Assembly (NCBI GenBank): GCA_016462625.1
Contig: JAEMSV010000108.1
Span: 1-12,155, forward strand
DNA length: 12,155 bases
Direction: 5' to 3'
Source of the DNA: Solirubrobacteraceae bacterium
Lineage (GTDB): Bacteria > Actinomycetota > Thermoleophilia > Solirubrobacterales > Solirubrobacteraceae
Shown: piece by piece, positions 6,440-11,956 of the stretch
Layout: each line of letters opens with the position of its first letter
Position numbering within the stretch: the stretch's first letter is position 1
Translations under genes and position numbers: made by a program
Notes under the pieces: generated by a model
The model's input: only the letters and a program-made list of their open reading frames with translations
Database searches by the model: none
Told to the model about the DNA's origin: nothing

Positions 6440-7625
6440 TCGAATGGACGACCGCGTTCTGGCCGAGCTCGACGCGCTCGACGCCGCGCTGCGCGACGAG
6501 GCCGTCGCCCCCGAGCACGCCGACCTCGCGACCCTGGTCGCCGACGTGCGCGAGACCGCGCCGCAGGCGACGCCCGCCTTCCTGGCCGAGCTCGACGCCC
6601 GCGTGCGGGAGGGCTTCCCGCCGCGGGACGGGGCGCCGGTGCCGGAACGTGCCCCGAGGCAGCGCCGCCGTCTGCTGTTCGGAGCGGGCGCCATCGCCGG
6701 TGCGGCCGCGATCGCCGTCGCCGTGACCATCGGCCTCGGCACCGAAGACACGACGAACACGTTCTTCGATTCCGCGGTCCCGCTGGCCGGCGAGACCTCA
6801 TCCTCAGAGCCCGAGGCTGCCCGCTCGGCCGCCGGCGCCGAGGCGCCCGATTCGGCCGCCCAGCTCGACAGCGCGCCGGTCCAGCCCCCGGACGCGGAGC
6901 TGCCGAGCACCGGCGCCATCCCCGACCGCGCCAACCGCGCCGTCCAGCGAAGTGCGACTCTCGATCTCACTGTTCCGACTGACGAAGTCCAGAAGACGGC
7001 CGACGCCGTGGTACGGGCGACCGACCGCGTCGGCGGCATGGTCCAGACCTCGTCGATCTCCGTCGGTGAGAACAGCTCCGGCCAGGCGCAGTTCACCCTG
7101 CGGGTCCCGAGCGACAAGCTCGACGAGGCGCTGACCGCATACTCGAAGCTCGGCAGCGTCGCGAACCGCACCCAGGACGCGGAGGACATCACGCGCCAGA
7201 CGACCAGCGCCAAGGACCTCCTGTCCGACGCACGGGCCGAGCGGCGCGGGCTCCTGCGGGCGCTCGGCCAGGCCGACACCCGCCGTGAGGTCGAGTCCCT
7301 GCGAGCCCGGCTGCGGATCGTCCGGGCGGACATCGCCCGACGCCAGGCCGCGCTGCGCGAGCTCCAGAACCGGGCGGGCTATGCGACGGTCGCGCTCACG
7401 GTCAGCGGCCACGACGCTGACGACGGCGCGAGCTCGGGAGACGACGACGGGTGGTCGTTCGGCGACGCGCTGGGCGACGCCGGCCGGCTGCTCGAGGTCG
7501 TCGCGGGGGTCGCGATCATCAGCCTCGCCGCGCTGATCCCGTTGCTCGCGCTGGCCTTCGCCGCCGCGCTCGGAGGCCGCGCGCTGGTCCGCCGCCGCCG
7601 CGAACGGGCCCTCGACGCGACGTAG
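6426..7625 (+). CDS. DUF4349 two-TM membrane protein, probable anti-sigma factor
   Basis: This 399-residue protein has four parts. Residues 1-82 are a charged, helical, presumably cytoplasmic segment ending in an Arg-rich stop (RAPRQRRR). Residues 83-104 are a transmembrane helix. A low-complexity Ala/Ser/Pro/Glu linker follows (105-168). Residues 170-328 match DUF4349: a beta strand near 174-184, RVGGMVQTSS, the RVPSDKLDEAL motif, DITRQTTSAKDLL, a long coiled coil (262-314) and YATVALTV. Residues 356-381 are a second transmembrane helix, followed by a basic tail (VRRRRER). The first part contains no HxxxCxxC zinc motif, so if it binds the sigma factor it is not a ZAS-type anti-sigma. The role is inferred from the 14-base overlap with the sigma gene and the cytoplasmic/TM/extracytoplasmic layout. 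The ligand of DUF4349 is unknown. Confidence 0.88.
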   Translation: MSLRNRMDDRVLAELDALDAALRDEAVAPEHADLATLVADVRETAPQATPAFLAELDARVREGFPPRDGAPVPERAPRQRRRLLFGAGAIAGAAAIAVAVTIGLGTEDTTNTFFDSAVPLAGETSSSEPEAARSAAGAEAPDSAAQLDSAPVQPPDAELPSTGAIPDRANRAVQRSATLDLTVPTDEVQKTADAVVRATDRVGGMVQTSSISVGENSSGQAQFTLRVPSDKLDEALTAYSKLGSVANRTQDAEDITRQTTSAKDLLSDARAERRGLLRALGQADTRREVESLRARLRIVRADIARRQAALRELQNRAGYATVALTVSGHDADDGASSGDDDGWSFGDALGDAGRLLEVVAGVAIISLAALIPLLALAFAAALGGRALVRRRRERALDAT

Positions 7626-7630
7626 CAGGG

Positions 7631-7645
7631 GCGGGAAACCCCCGC
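7631..7645 (+). terminator. Small GC hairpin after DUF4349 gene
   Basis: GCGGG (7631-7635) and CCCGC (7641-7645) form a 5-bp stem around AAACC, six bases after the stop codon. There is no T-tract. It may separate the sigma/DUF4349 operon from the regulator gene downstream, but the stem is short. Confidence 0.25.
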
Positions 7646-7665
7646 GCGACGGCTGGGACGTGTGG

Positions 7666-7671
7666 TATTCC
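7666..7671 (+). promoter_or_regulatory. Putative -10 (TATTCC) for a leaderless crp-like gene
   Basis: TATTCC ends seven bases before the ATG at 7679, the spacing expected when transcription starts at or next to the start codon. No Shine-Dalgarno precedes the ATG, which fits a leaderless message. The last base deviates from TAnnnT and no -35 is evident. Confidence 0.3.
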
Positions 7672-7678
7672 TGACGCC

Positions 7679-8377
7679 ATGTCCACCGCCGAGGACGCGG
7701 TGCAGCTCCTGGCACGGGTGCCGGTCTTCGAGACCCTGGCGAGTGATGATCTCGCCCGGGTCGCGGCGGTCGCGGTGCCCCGCCGGTTCGCTGCCAACCA
7801 GACCATCTTCCGCGAGGGAGACGCGAGCGACACGTGCTACATCGTCCGCTCCGGTCACGCGCGGGCGGTTCGCGAGCACGCCGACGGCCGCACGATCACC
7901 CTGGCGCACTTCGGTCCCGGCGACTTCTTCGGCGAGCTGGCGATGTTCGACTCCGAACGCCGGTCCGCCACGCTCGAGTCGCTCGACGACCTCGAGGCCG
8001 TCGCGATCACCGGTGACGACATGCGCCGGCTCCTGCGCGACCACCCCGACATCTCCATGAAGCTCGTCGTCGCCCTCGGGCGCCGCCTGCGCGAGGCCAA
8101 CGAGCGGCTGGCCCGCCAGTCCTTCCAGACCGTGCAGAGCCGCGTGGCGACGGTGCTCAGCCAGCTCGTCGAGCGCGCGCAGGACGAGGACTCCGAGGAG
8201 GGCGCAGCCGACGTTCTGCTCGTCATCACGCAGTCGGACATCGCGCAGCTCGCCGGCTCCTCACGCGAGTCCGCCAGCCGGTTCCTCGCGGTCCTGGAGC
8301 GCGCGGGCGTGGTCACGCAGGGCCGCGGCAAGGTCACGGTCCACGACCCGGCGGCGCTGCAGCGCTACGTCTACTGA
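7679..8377 (+). CDS. Crp/Fnr family transcriptional regulator
   Basis: A 232-residue regulator with an N-terminal cyclic-nucleotide-binding fold (about 13-130) and a C-terminal winged helix (about 155-225). The phosphate-binding cassette reads FFGELAMF (83-90) then R95-S96-A97-T98, keeping the G-E and R-S residues that contact cAMP in E. coli CRP, so cAMP or a similar nucleotide is a plausible ligand. A long dimerisation helix follows (LVVALGRRLREANERL). The recognition helix SSRESASRFLAVLERAG (194-210) keeps the R-E-x-x-S-R pattern of CRP. No N-terminal cysteine cluster is present, so it is not an Fnr-type oxygen sensor. ATG at 7679 is chosen because it fits the family start; upstream in-frame codons would run into the DUF4349 gene. 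The second Nudix gene starts 17 bases after the stop. Confidence 0.93.
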   Translation: MSTAEDAVQLLARVPVFETLASDDLARVAAVAVPRRFAANQTIFREGDASDTCYIVRSGHARAVREHADGRTITLAHFGPGDFFGELAMFDSERRSATLESLDDLEAVAITGDDMRRLLRDHPDISMKLVVALGRRLREANERLARQSFQTVQSRVATVLSQLVERAQDEDSEEGAADVLLVITQSDIAQLAGSSRESASRFLAVLERAGVVTQGRGKVTVHDPAALQRYVY

Positions 8378-8394
8378 GTGAGGGGACCCACTAG

Positions 8395-8823
8395 GTGGCT
8401 CTGACGGAGTTCAGCGCCGGCGGCGTGGTCATCAACGACCGCGGCGAGACCATCGTGATCGTGCCCACCCGCCGCGCCGCGGACGGCGCGAAGGTGCTCG
8501 CGCTGCCCAAGGGCCATCCCGACGGCGAGGAGTCGGCGGCCGACGCCGCGCTGCGCGAGGTCCGCGAGGAGACCGGGGTCGAGGCCGAGCTCATCGACCG
8601 CCTGGGCGAGGTCAAGTACTGGTACCAGCGCGACGGCCAGCGCATCGCGAAGGTCGTCGCGTTCTTCCTCCTGCGGTACGTGTCGGGATCCCTCGAGGAC
8701 CACGACCACGAGGTCGAGGAGGCCCGCTGGATGGCGCTCGGGGACGCGGCCGCCCGGCTCAGCTACGCCGGCGAGCGGGACATGGCCGGTCGCGCCGCCA
8801 AGCACGCCGCCGCGCAGCGCTGA
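8395..8823 (+). CDS. Nudix hydrolase (second copy)
   Basis: A 142-residue Nudix protein. The catalytic box spans residues 40-62: G40, E46, R54-E55-V56, E58-E59, G61 and V62. The N-terminal part (EFSAGGVVINDRGETIVIV, then VLALPKGHPDGEE) and the strand KYWYQRDGQRIAKVVAFFLL are typical of MutT/NUDT2-like dinucleoside-polyphosphate hydrolases. It uses a GTG start at 8395, supported by GAGTGAGGGG at 8376-8385, which ends nine bases before it and overlaps the stop codon of the crp-like gene; the two genes are probably co-transcribed. It resembles the Nudix protein at 1496 (shared AGGVV, LPKG, HEVEEARW/DEVDELQW patterns) but is clearly divergent, so the two probably act on different substrates. The substrate is not evident. 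Confidence 0.93.
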   Translation: MALTEFSAGGVVINDRGETIVIVPTRRAADGAKVLALPKGHPDGEESAADAALREVREETGVEAELIDRLGEVKYWYQRDGQRIAKVVAFFLLRYVSGSLEDHDHEVEEARWMALGDAAARLSYAGERDMAGRAAKHAAAQR

Positions 8824-8839
8824 ATCACCCGGGAATACC

Positions 8840-8855
8840 CGCCGCGCGCGCGGCG
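8840..8855. repeat. 16-bp perfect palindrome with alternating CG core
   Basis: CGCCGCGCGCGCGGCG reads the same on both strands and includes ten bases of alternating CG. It sits 16 bases after the Nudix stop and 11 bases before the glycosyltransferase ATG. It could form a hairpin (stem about 6 bp) that ends the upstream transcript, or adopt a Z-DNA-like structure; in a GC-rich genome chance is also possible. Confidence 0.5.
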
Positions 8856-8866
8856 TCCTTCAGGGC

Positions 8867-10030
8867 ATGCCACCGACGCGCGTCCTCCTGACCTCCCGCG
8901 GCAGCTCCGGCCACGTCCTGCCGCTGATCGCCCTCGCCCACGCCCTCCGGCGCGCCGGGCACGTCGCACTGCTGTGCGTGCAACGGGCGCGCCGCGACAA
9001 CGTGGCGGCCCACGGCCTGCCCTTCGCGCTCGTCGACGACCCGCCCGCGAGCGCCTGGCGACCGCTGCTCGACGGATTCGCCGACGCGGACATCGACACA
9101 GCTCACAGGATGATGGTCGGCGAGTACTTCGGCCGCATCGACACGACGGCGATGCTGCCGGGGATCGACCGGCTGGTCGAACGCTGGCGGCCCGACGCGA
9201 TCGTGCGCGAGAGCTGGGAGTTCGGCTCGGCGATCGCCGCCGAGCGCCACGGCATCCCGGTCTTCAGGCACGCGCTTGCGCTCGGCCGTCTCGAGGACGA
9301 GACGATCGGCCTCGTCGCCCCGGCGGTCGACGCGGTCGCGCGGGAAGCGGGGCTCGCCCCCGACCCGGCGGGCGACCGTCTGCGCTCGCCGCTGATCACG
9401 ACGATCCCCGACGGGATCGACGCGCCTGCCCGGTACCGGTTCCGCGACGCCCGGCCGGAGGCCATCGCCGGCGATGACTCCCCCGACGGGCCGCCGCTGG
9501 TGTACCTCACGTTCGGCTCGGTGGCGGGCGCCGCCCACATGCCGTTCTTCCCCGCCCTGCACCGGGAGGCGATCGAGCGCCTGGCGCCCCTGCCGATCCG
9601 CCTGGTCGTGACGACCGGAGAGGGCGACCCGGCCGCACTCGGCCCGCTGCCGGCCAACGTCCGCGCCGAGCGCTGGATCCCGCAGGACGAACTGCTCGAC
9701 GCGGCCTCGGTGGTCGTCTGCCACGGGGGCCACGGGACGACGTTCGGGGCCTTGGCGGCGGGAGTGCCGGTCGTGGTGGTCCCGCTGTTCAGCGCGGACC
9801 AGTGGGCGAACGGCGAGGCGGTCGCCTCGGCCGGGGCGGGCGTCTCGCTCGACGAGGACCGCGCGTCTCGGACGGTGTTCGGGCTCCCCGACCTCGCCGG
9901 ACTGGCCGCCGCGACCCGCTTTGTCCTCGACGACCCGGGCCCGCGAGACGCCGCGCGGACCATCGCCGCGCAGACCGCCGCGCTCCCGCCAATCGACGCC
10001 GCGGCCTCCCTGATCGCGGCCGCTCGCTGA
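8867..10030 (+). CDS. GT1 (MGT/UGT-type) glycosyltransferase
   Basis: A 387-residue GT-B enzyme of CAZy family GT1. The N-terminal acceptor domain starts with RVLLTSRGSSGHVLPLIALAHAL, where H16 is at the position of the catalytic base. The C-terminal donor domain begins near 210 (LVYLTFGS) and has the family signature CHGGHGTTFGALAAGVP (285-301), VVVPLFSADQWANGEAV (303-319, D311-Q312 for sugar contact) and AGAGVSL. Relatives add sugars from nucleotide donors to macrolides, carotenoids, sterols or phenolic compounds. No natural-product cluster surrounds it, so the acceptor is unknown; a lipid, pigment or detoxification role is possible. No membrane segments or signal peptide. ATG 8867 is a natural family start; AGGG lies only one base upstream, so it is not a good ribosome binding site. 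Confidence 0.9.
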   Translation: MPPTRVLLTSRGSSGHVLPLIALAHALRRAGHVALLCVQRARRDNVAAHGLPFALVDDPPASAWRPLLDGFADADIDTAHRMMVGEYFGRIDTTAMLPGIDRLVERWRPDAIVRESWEFGSAIAAERHGIPVFRHALALGRLEDETIGLVAPAVDAVAREAGLAPDPAGDRLRSPLITTIPDGIDAPARYRFRDARPEAIAGDDSPDGPPLVYLTFGSVAGAAHMPFFPALHREAIERLAPLPIRLVVTTGEGDPAALGPLPANVRAERWIPQDELLDAASVVVCHGGHGTTFGALAAGVPVVVVPLFSADQWANGEAVASAGAGVSLDEDRASRTVFGLPDLAGLAAATRFVLDDPGPRDAARTIAAQTAALPPIDAAASLIAAAR

Positions 10031-10070
10031 CCGCGCGAGGGGCCCGGCGGCGCGAGGCCGCTCCGACAGG

Positions 10071-10076
10071 TAACCT
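10071..10076 (+). promoter_or_regulatory. Putative -10 (TAACCT) for the ASCH gene
   Basis: TAACCT fits TAnnnT and lies ten bases before the ATG at 10087, giving a predicted leader of zero to four bases. There is no Shine-Dalgarno before this ATG. No -35 is recognisable. Confidence 0.3.
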
Positions 10077-10086
10077 CCACGCGCCC

Positions 10087-10485
10087 ATGCAGGTCCTCAA
10101 CTTCTACTCGACCATCTTCGCCGACCAGCTGAAGCGGGGCCGCAAGACGGCCACGATCCGCCTCGGCGACAAGTCCCACAAGTACCGCAAGAACCAGGCG
10201 GTCCTCGTGACGGTCGGCTACCAGCACTCGCCGCGCGAGAAGATCTTCGAAGCGGTCATCGACCAGGTCGAGGTCAAGCGCGTCAAGGAGCTCTCGCCGC
10301 GCGACGTCGAGCACGACAACCCGGAGTTCCGGCGCGTCGAGGAGATGGTCCACTTCCTCGAGCAGATCTACGGCAAGCCGGTGAGCATGGACGACACGGT
10401 CACCGTGGTCCGCTTCAGCCAGATCATCGAGAACCCGCCCGAGGTCACGGATCGTCTCCGTGGCATCGGTGGCGCGCAGAACTAG
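10087..10485 (+). CDS. ASCH domain protein (PUA-like, probable RNA binding)
   Basis: A 132-residue protein whose N-terminal part matches the ASCH fold: FYSTIFADQLKRGRKTATIR (residues 6-25) contains the family's 'G-x-KT-x-TIR' motif. Strands follow (AVLVTVGYQ, FEAVIDQVEVKRVKEL) and a final VTVVRFSQI. ASCH domains are PUA-like beta-barrels thought to bind RNA, and some act as nucleotide or RNA-processing enzymes; the conserved K-T-x-T-I-R stretch lines the proposed binding cleft. The remaining residues form a helical insert (DNPEFRRVEEMVHFLEQIYG) and a short tail. ATG 10087 is chosen because the domain begins immediately; longer in-frame starts would run back into the glycosyltransferase gene in another frame. 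Its target is unknown. Confidence 0.9.
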   Translation: MQVLNFYSTIFADQLKRGRKTATIRLGDKSHKYRKNQAVLVTVGYQHSPREKIFEAVIDQVEVKRVKELSPRDVEHDNPEFRRVEEMVHFLEQIYGKPVSMDDTVTVVRFSQIIENPPEVTDRLRGIGGAQN

Positions 10486-10550
10486 CTTCCCTCGCTCGCG
10501 TCTCGGGTGGTGGCAGGTCGGCCGCCTTCGCGATTTCGGCGCCCATCAGG

Positions 10551-10595
10551 ATCGGGTCGAGTTGAAGTCGCATAGCGACTCTTAAGCGACCCGAT
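10551..10595. repeat. 45-nt nested inverted repeat (hairpin)
   Basis: Outer arms ATCGGGTCG (10551-10559) and CGACCCGAT (10587-10595) are perfect 9-bp complements. Inside them, TTGA (10562-10565) can pair with TTAA (10582-10585) with one G.U, and AGTCGC (10566-10571) pairs perfectly with GCGACT (10575-10580) around an ATA loop. The result is a nearly continuous 19-bp stem with one small internal loop and one bulged C. It lies 65 bases after the ASCH stop and about 100 bases before the lipoprotein start. No T-tract follows. It may be a terminator, an operator or a structured leader. Confidence 0.75.
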
Positions 10596-10681
10596 GCCGG
10601 CCCACGCTGACTCAGGGAACGCCCAGCCCGTGCCGAGCAGGCGCTCACGGTTCGGCTCCACATTGGCTCCCCACCCCACGC

Positions 10682-10687
10682 AGGAGG
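10682..10687 (+). promoter_or_regulatory. Strong ribosome binding site (AGGAGG)
   Basis: A full AGGAGG stands five bases before the ATG at 10693 and decides the start of the lipoprotein gene. It contrasts with most other genes here, which have weak or no Shine-Dalgarno, and suggests high translation. Confidence 0.85.
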
Positions 10688-10692
10688 ACCAC

Positions 10693-11118
10693 ATGAAGAT
10701 CCGCACCCGGGCCGTCGCGGCGATCGCGGCGGCCGGAGCCCTCGCGGCCGGCGCCGTCGGCTGTGGCGACGACGCGACGACGGCCACCGCCGCGCAGGGC
10801 AGCCAGCAGCAGGGTCAAGCGCAGGGAACCGTATCCCCGCCCACCCAGGCGCCCCAGAACGGTGGCGGACCCGACCTGTCCGCCCTCGCCGGCGCGCTCG
10901 GCGTGACCGAGTCGAAGCTGCAATCCGCTATGCAGTCGCTACGCCCGCAGCAGGGCCAGGGTCAGGCCGGCGGTACCCCGCCGGACCAGACAGACATGGC
11001 CGCGAAGCTCGCGAAGGCCCTCGGCCTGGACGAGGACAAGGTGAGCAAGGCACTCCAGGCCAACATGCCCACTCCGCCGAGTGGCGGCCAGGCGCCGCAG
11101 GCGGCAACCACCTCGTAG
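10693..11118 (+). CDS. Small Gln-rich lipoprotein with duplicated helical motif
   Basis: A 141-residue exported protein. Residues 1-23 are a signal sequence (KIRTR start, Ala-rich core) ending in AVGC, a lipobox-like site with C24 followed by Gly-Asp-Asp, so lipid attachment at C24 is likely although Ala at -3 is not the classic Leu. A Gln/Gly/Pro-rich flexible stretch follows (35-60). Two copies of a helix-turn-helix-like motif are separated by about 41 residues: DLSALAGALGVTESKLQSAM (61-80) and DMAAKLAKALGLDEDKVSKA (101-120), sharing 'LAxALGxxExKxxxA'. This motif recurs in small secreted actinobacterial proteins; its role is not known to me. The strong AGGAGG sets the start. A GC hairpin follows the stop. 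Confidence 0.82.
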   Translation: MKIRTRAVAAIAAAGALAAGAVGCGDDATTATAAQGSQQQGQAQGTVSPPTQAPQNGGGPDLSALAGALGVTESKLQSAMQSLRPQQGQGQAGGTPPDQTDMAAKLAKALGLDEDKVSKALQANMPTPPSGGQAPQAATTS

Positions 11119-11126
11119 TGGGGAGC

Positions 11127-11152
11127 CGCGGCCCGCGATTCGTCGGGCCGCG
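11127..11152 (+). terminator. Hairpin after the lipoprotein gene
   Basis: CGCGGCCCG (11127-11135) pairs perfectly with CGGGCCGCG (11144-11152), a 9-bp GC-rich stem with an 8-base loop, eight bases after the stop. There is no T-tract, common for putative terminators in high-GC actinobacteria. Its presence argues that the PilZ gene starts downstream, not at the overlapping GTG 11118. Confidence 0.55.
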
Positions 11153-11180
11153 TGCGCCCATGCTTCAGAATGACCGGGTG

Positions 11181-11777
11181 ATGGCCGACTTCCCGGGCAT
11201 GCGCGGAATCCCCGAGCCCGAGCGCGTGGAGCTCGAGGTCGACGGCGTGGGCACTCTCGGCGGCCGGGTCACCGGCATCGAGAGCGGCTTTGCGTCCATC
11301 GTCCTCGACGGCGAGGCAGCCTCCGGCTGGCAGCTGCACGGCCACGACGCCTGCCTCACCCATGCTTCAAGCGGCCTGCGGATCGAGGGCACCCTCCGTG
11401 CCTCGACGGACAGCCGCCAGGTCGAACTCGTCGTCCACGAGCCGCACCGCCGCTCGTGGACCCGCGCCGACGCACGCCTCGCGACGCTCCTCGTCCCCGA
11501 CGAGCTGGGCGTCCTCTGGCGCGCCGAGACGCGCAACGTCGCCGCCGGCGGCATGCTCGTCAGCGGCGCCGACGAGTTGGAGCACGACCAGACGCTCCAC
11601 GTCTACGTCCACCTCGAGGACGGTGACGTCGACGCGCGTGGGCGCGTCGTCCGGGTCGACGGCCCCGAGGTCGCGGCGGTCGCCTTCGAGGCGATCTCCG
11701 GCCCCGATCGCCTGCGCATCCATCGCGAGGTCCTGCGCGCCCGGATCGCCGAACTTAAGGACGACCAGGAGTCGTAG
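11181..11777 (+). CDS. PilZ domain protein (c-di-GMP receptor candidate)
   Basis: From ATG 11181 the product has 198 residues. Residues 14-85 look like an N-terminal beta-barrel of the YcgR/PilZN kind (ERVELEVDGVGTLGGRVTGI). Residues 90-185 form a PilZ domain: the c-di-GMP linker R91-S-W-T-R95 (RxxxR), then N119-V-A-A-G-G124, the second motif (D/N)xSxxG with Ala in place of Ser, then VVRVDGPEVAAVAFEAI. Such proteins change motility, polysaccharide or other outputs on c-di-GMP binding; no flagellar or cellulose genes are in view. The start is uncertain: GTG 11178 is adjacent, ATG 11160 and GTG 11118 are in frame, but the latter two precede or overlap a hairpin. CAGAAT (11166-11171) could be a -10 for a leaderless message. 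Hairpins flank the gene on both sides. Confidence 0.83.
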   Translation: MADFPGMRGIPEPERVELEVDGVGTLGGRVTGIESGFASIVLDGEAASGWQLHGHDACLTHASSGLRIEGTLRASTDSRQVELVVHEPHRRSWTRADARLATLLVPDELGVLWRAETRNVAAGGMLVSGADELEHDQTLHVYVHLEDGDVDARGRVVRVDGPEVAAVAFEAISGPDRLRIHREVLRARIAELKDDQES

Positions 11778-11782
11778 CACCT

Positions 11783-11807
11783 GATCTCAGTCCGACGGAC
11801 TGAGATC
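11783..11807. terminator. Strong hairpin after the PilZ gene
   Basis: GATCTCAGTCC (11783-11793) and GGACTGAGATC (11797-11807) are perfect 11-bp arms around a GAC loop, starting six bases after the stop. No T-tract follows. It probably ends PilZ transcription and isolates the heat-shock promoter downstream. Confidence 0.7.
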
Positions 11808-11815
11808 CACGGCAG

Positions 11816-11842
11816 TTGGCACTCCATGTACCCGAGTGCCAG
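11816..11842. promoter_or_regulatory. CIRCE operator 1 (HrcA binding site)
   Basis: TTGGCACTC-N9-GAGTGCCAG matches the CIRCE consensus TTAGCACTC-N9-GAGTGCTAA; the arms pair at 8 of 9 positions. It lies just upstream of the groES -35. HrcA is the known repressor of such sites; its gene is not in this window. Confidence 0.9.
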
Positions 11843-11851
11843 CGTTTTGGG

Positions 11852-11879
11852 TTGACCGCGTGCTCCGGTGCGCTATCGT
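11852..11879 (+). promoter_or_regulatory. groES promoter (sigma-70 type)
   Basis: TTGACC (11852-11857) and TATCGT (11874-11879), 16 bases apart, fit -35 and -10 elements. Transcription would start near 11886, between the two CIRCE operators, giving a leader of about 70 bases. Confidence 0.75.
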
Positions 11880-11894
11880 GGCGCTGCATCAGCG

Positions 11895-11921
11895 TTGGCA
11901 CTCCCCCTGTGCGAGTGCCAA
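11895..11921. promoter_or_regulatory. CIRCE operator 2 (HrcA binding site)
   Basis: TTGGCACTC-N9-GAGTGCCAA has perfect 9-bp arms, extended to 10 bp by flanking G and C. It lies just after the predicted transcription start, in the groES leader, where HrcA would block the polymerase. Both sites share the variant TTGG/CCAA ends. Confidence 0.95.
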
Positions 11922-11956
11922 CCGGGTCCCCAACACCCCATTTCGGAGGCACCTGC

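Noticed and set aside
5666..7333. A 555-codon open frame on the minus strand
   Set aside because: It lies opposite the sigma and DUF4349 genes, is rich in Arg, Ser and Ala without any domain, and arises from the GC-rich codon pattern of the real genes.
7646..7678. Possible CRP box (TGTG at 7661) for self-regulation of the crp-like gene
   Set aside because: There is no matching second half-site; TGTGA-N6-TCACA is not present.
9103..10353. A 416-codon minus-strand open frame
   Set aside because: It is antisense to the glycosyltransferase and ASCH genes, both of which have clear conserved motifs; the frame has low-complexity composition.
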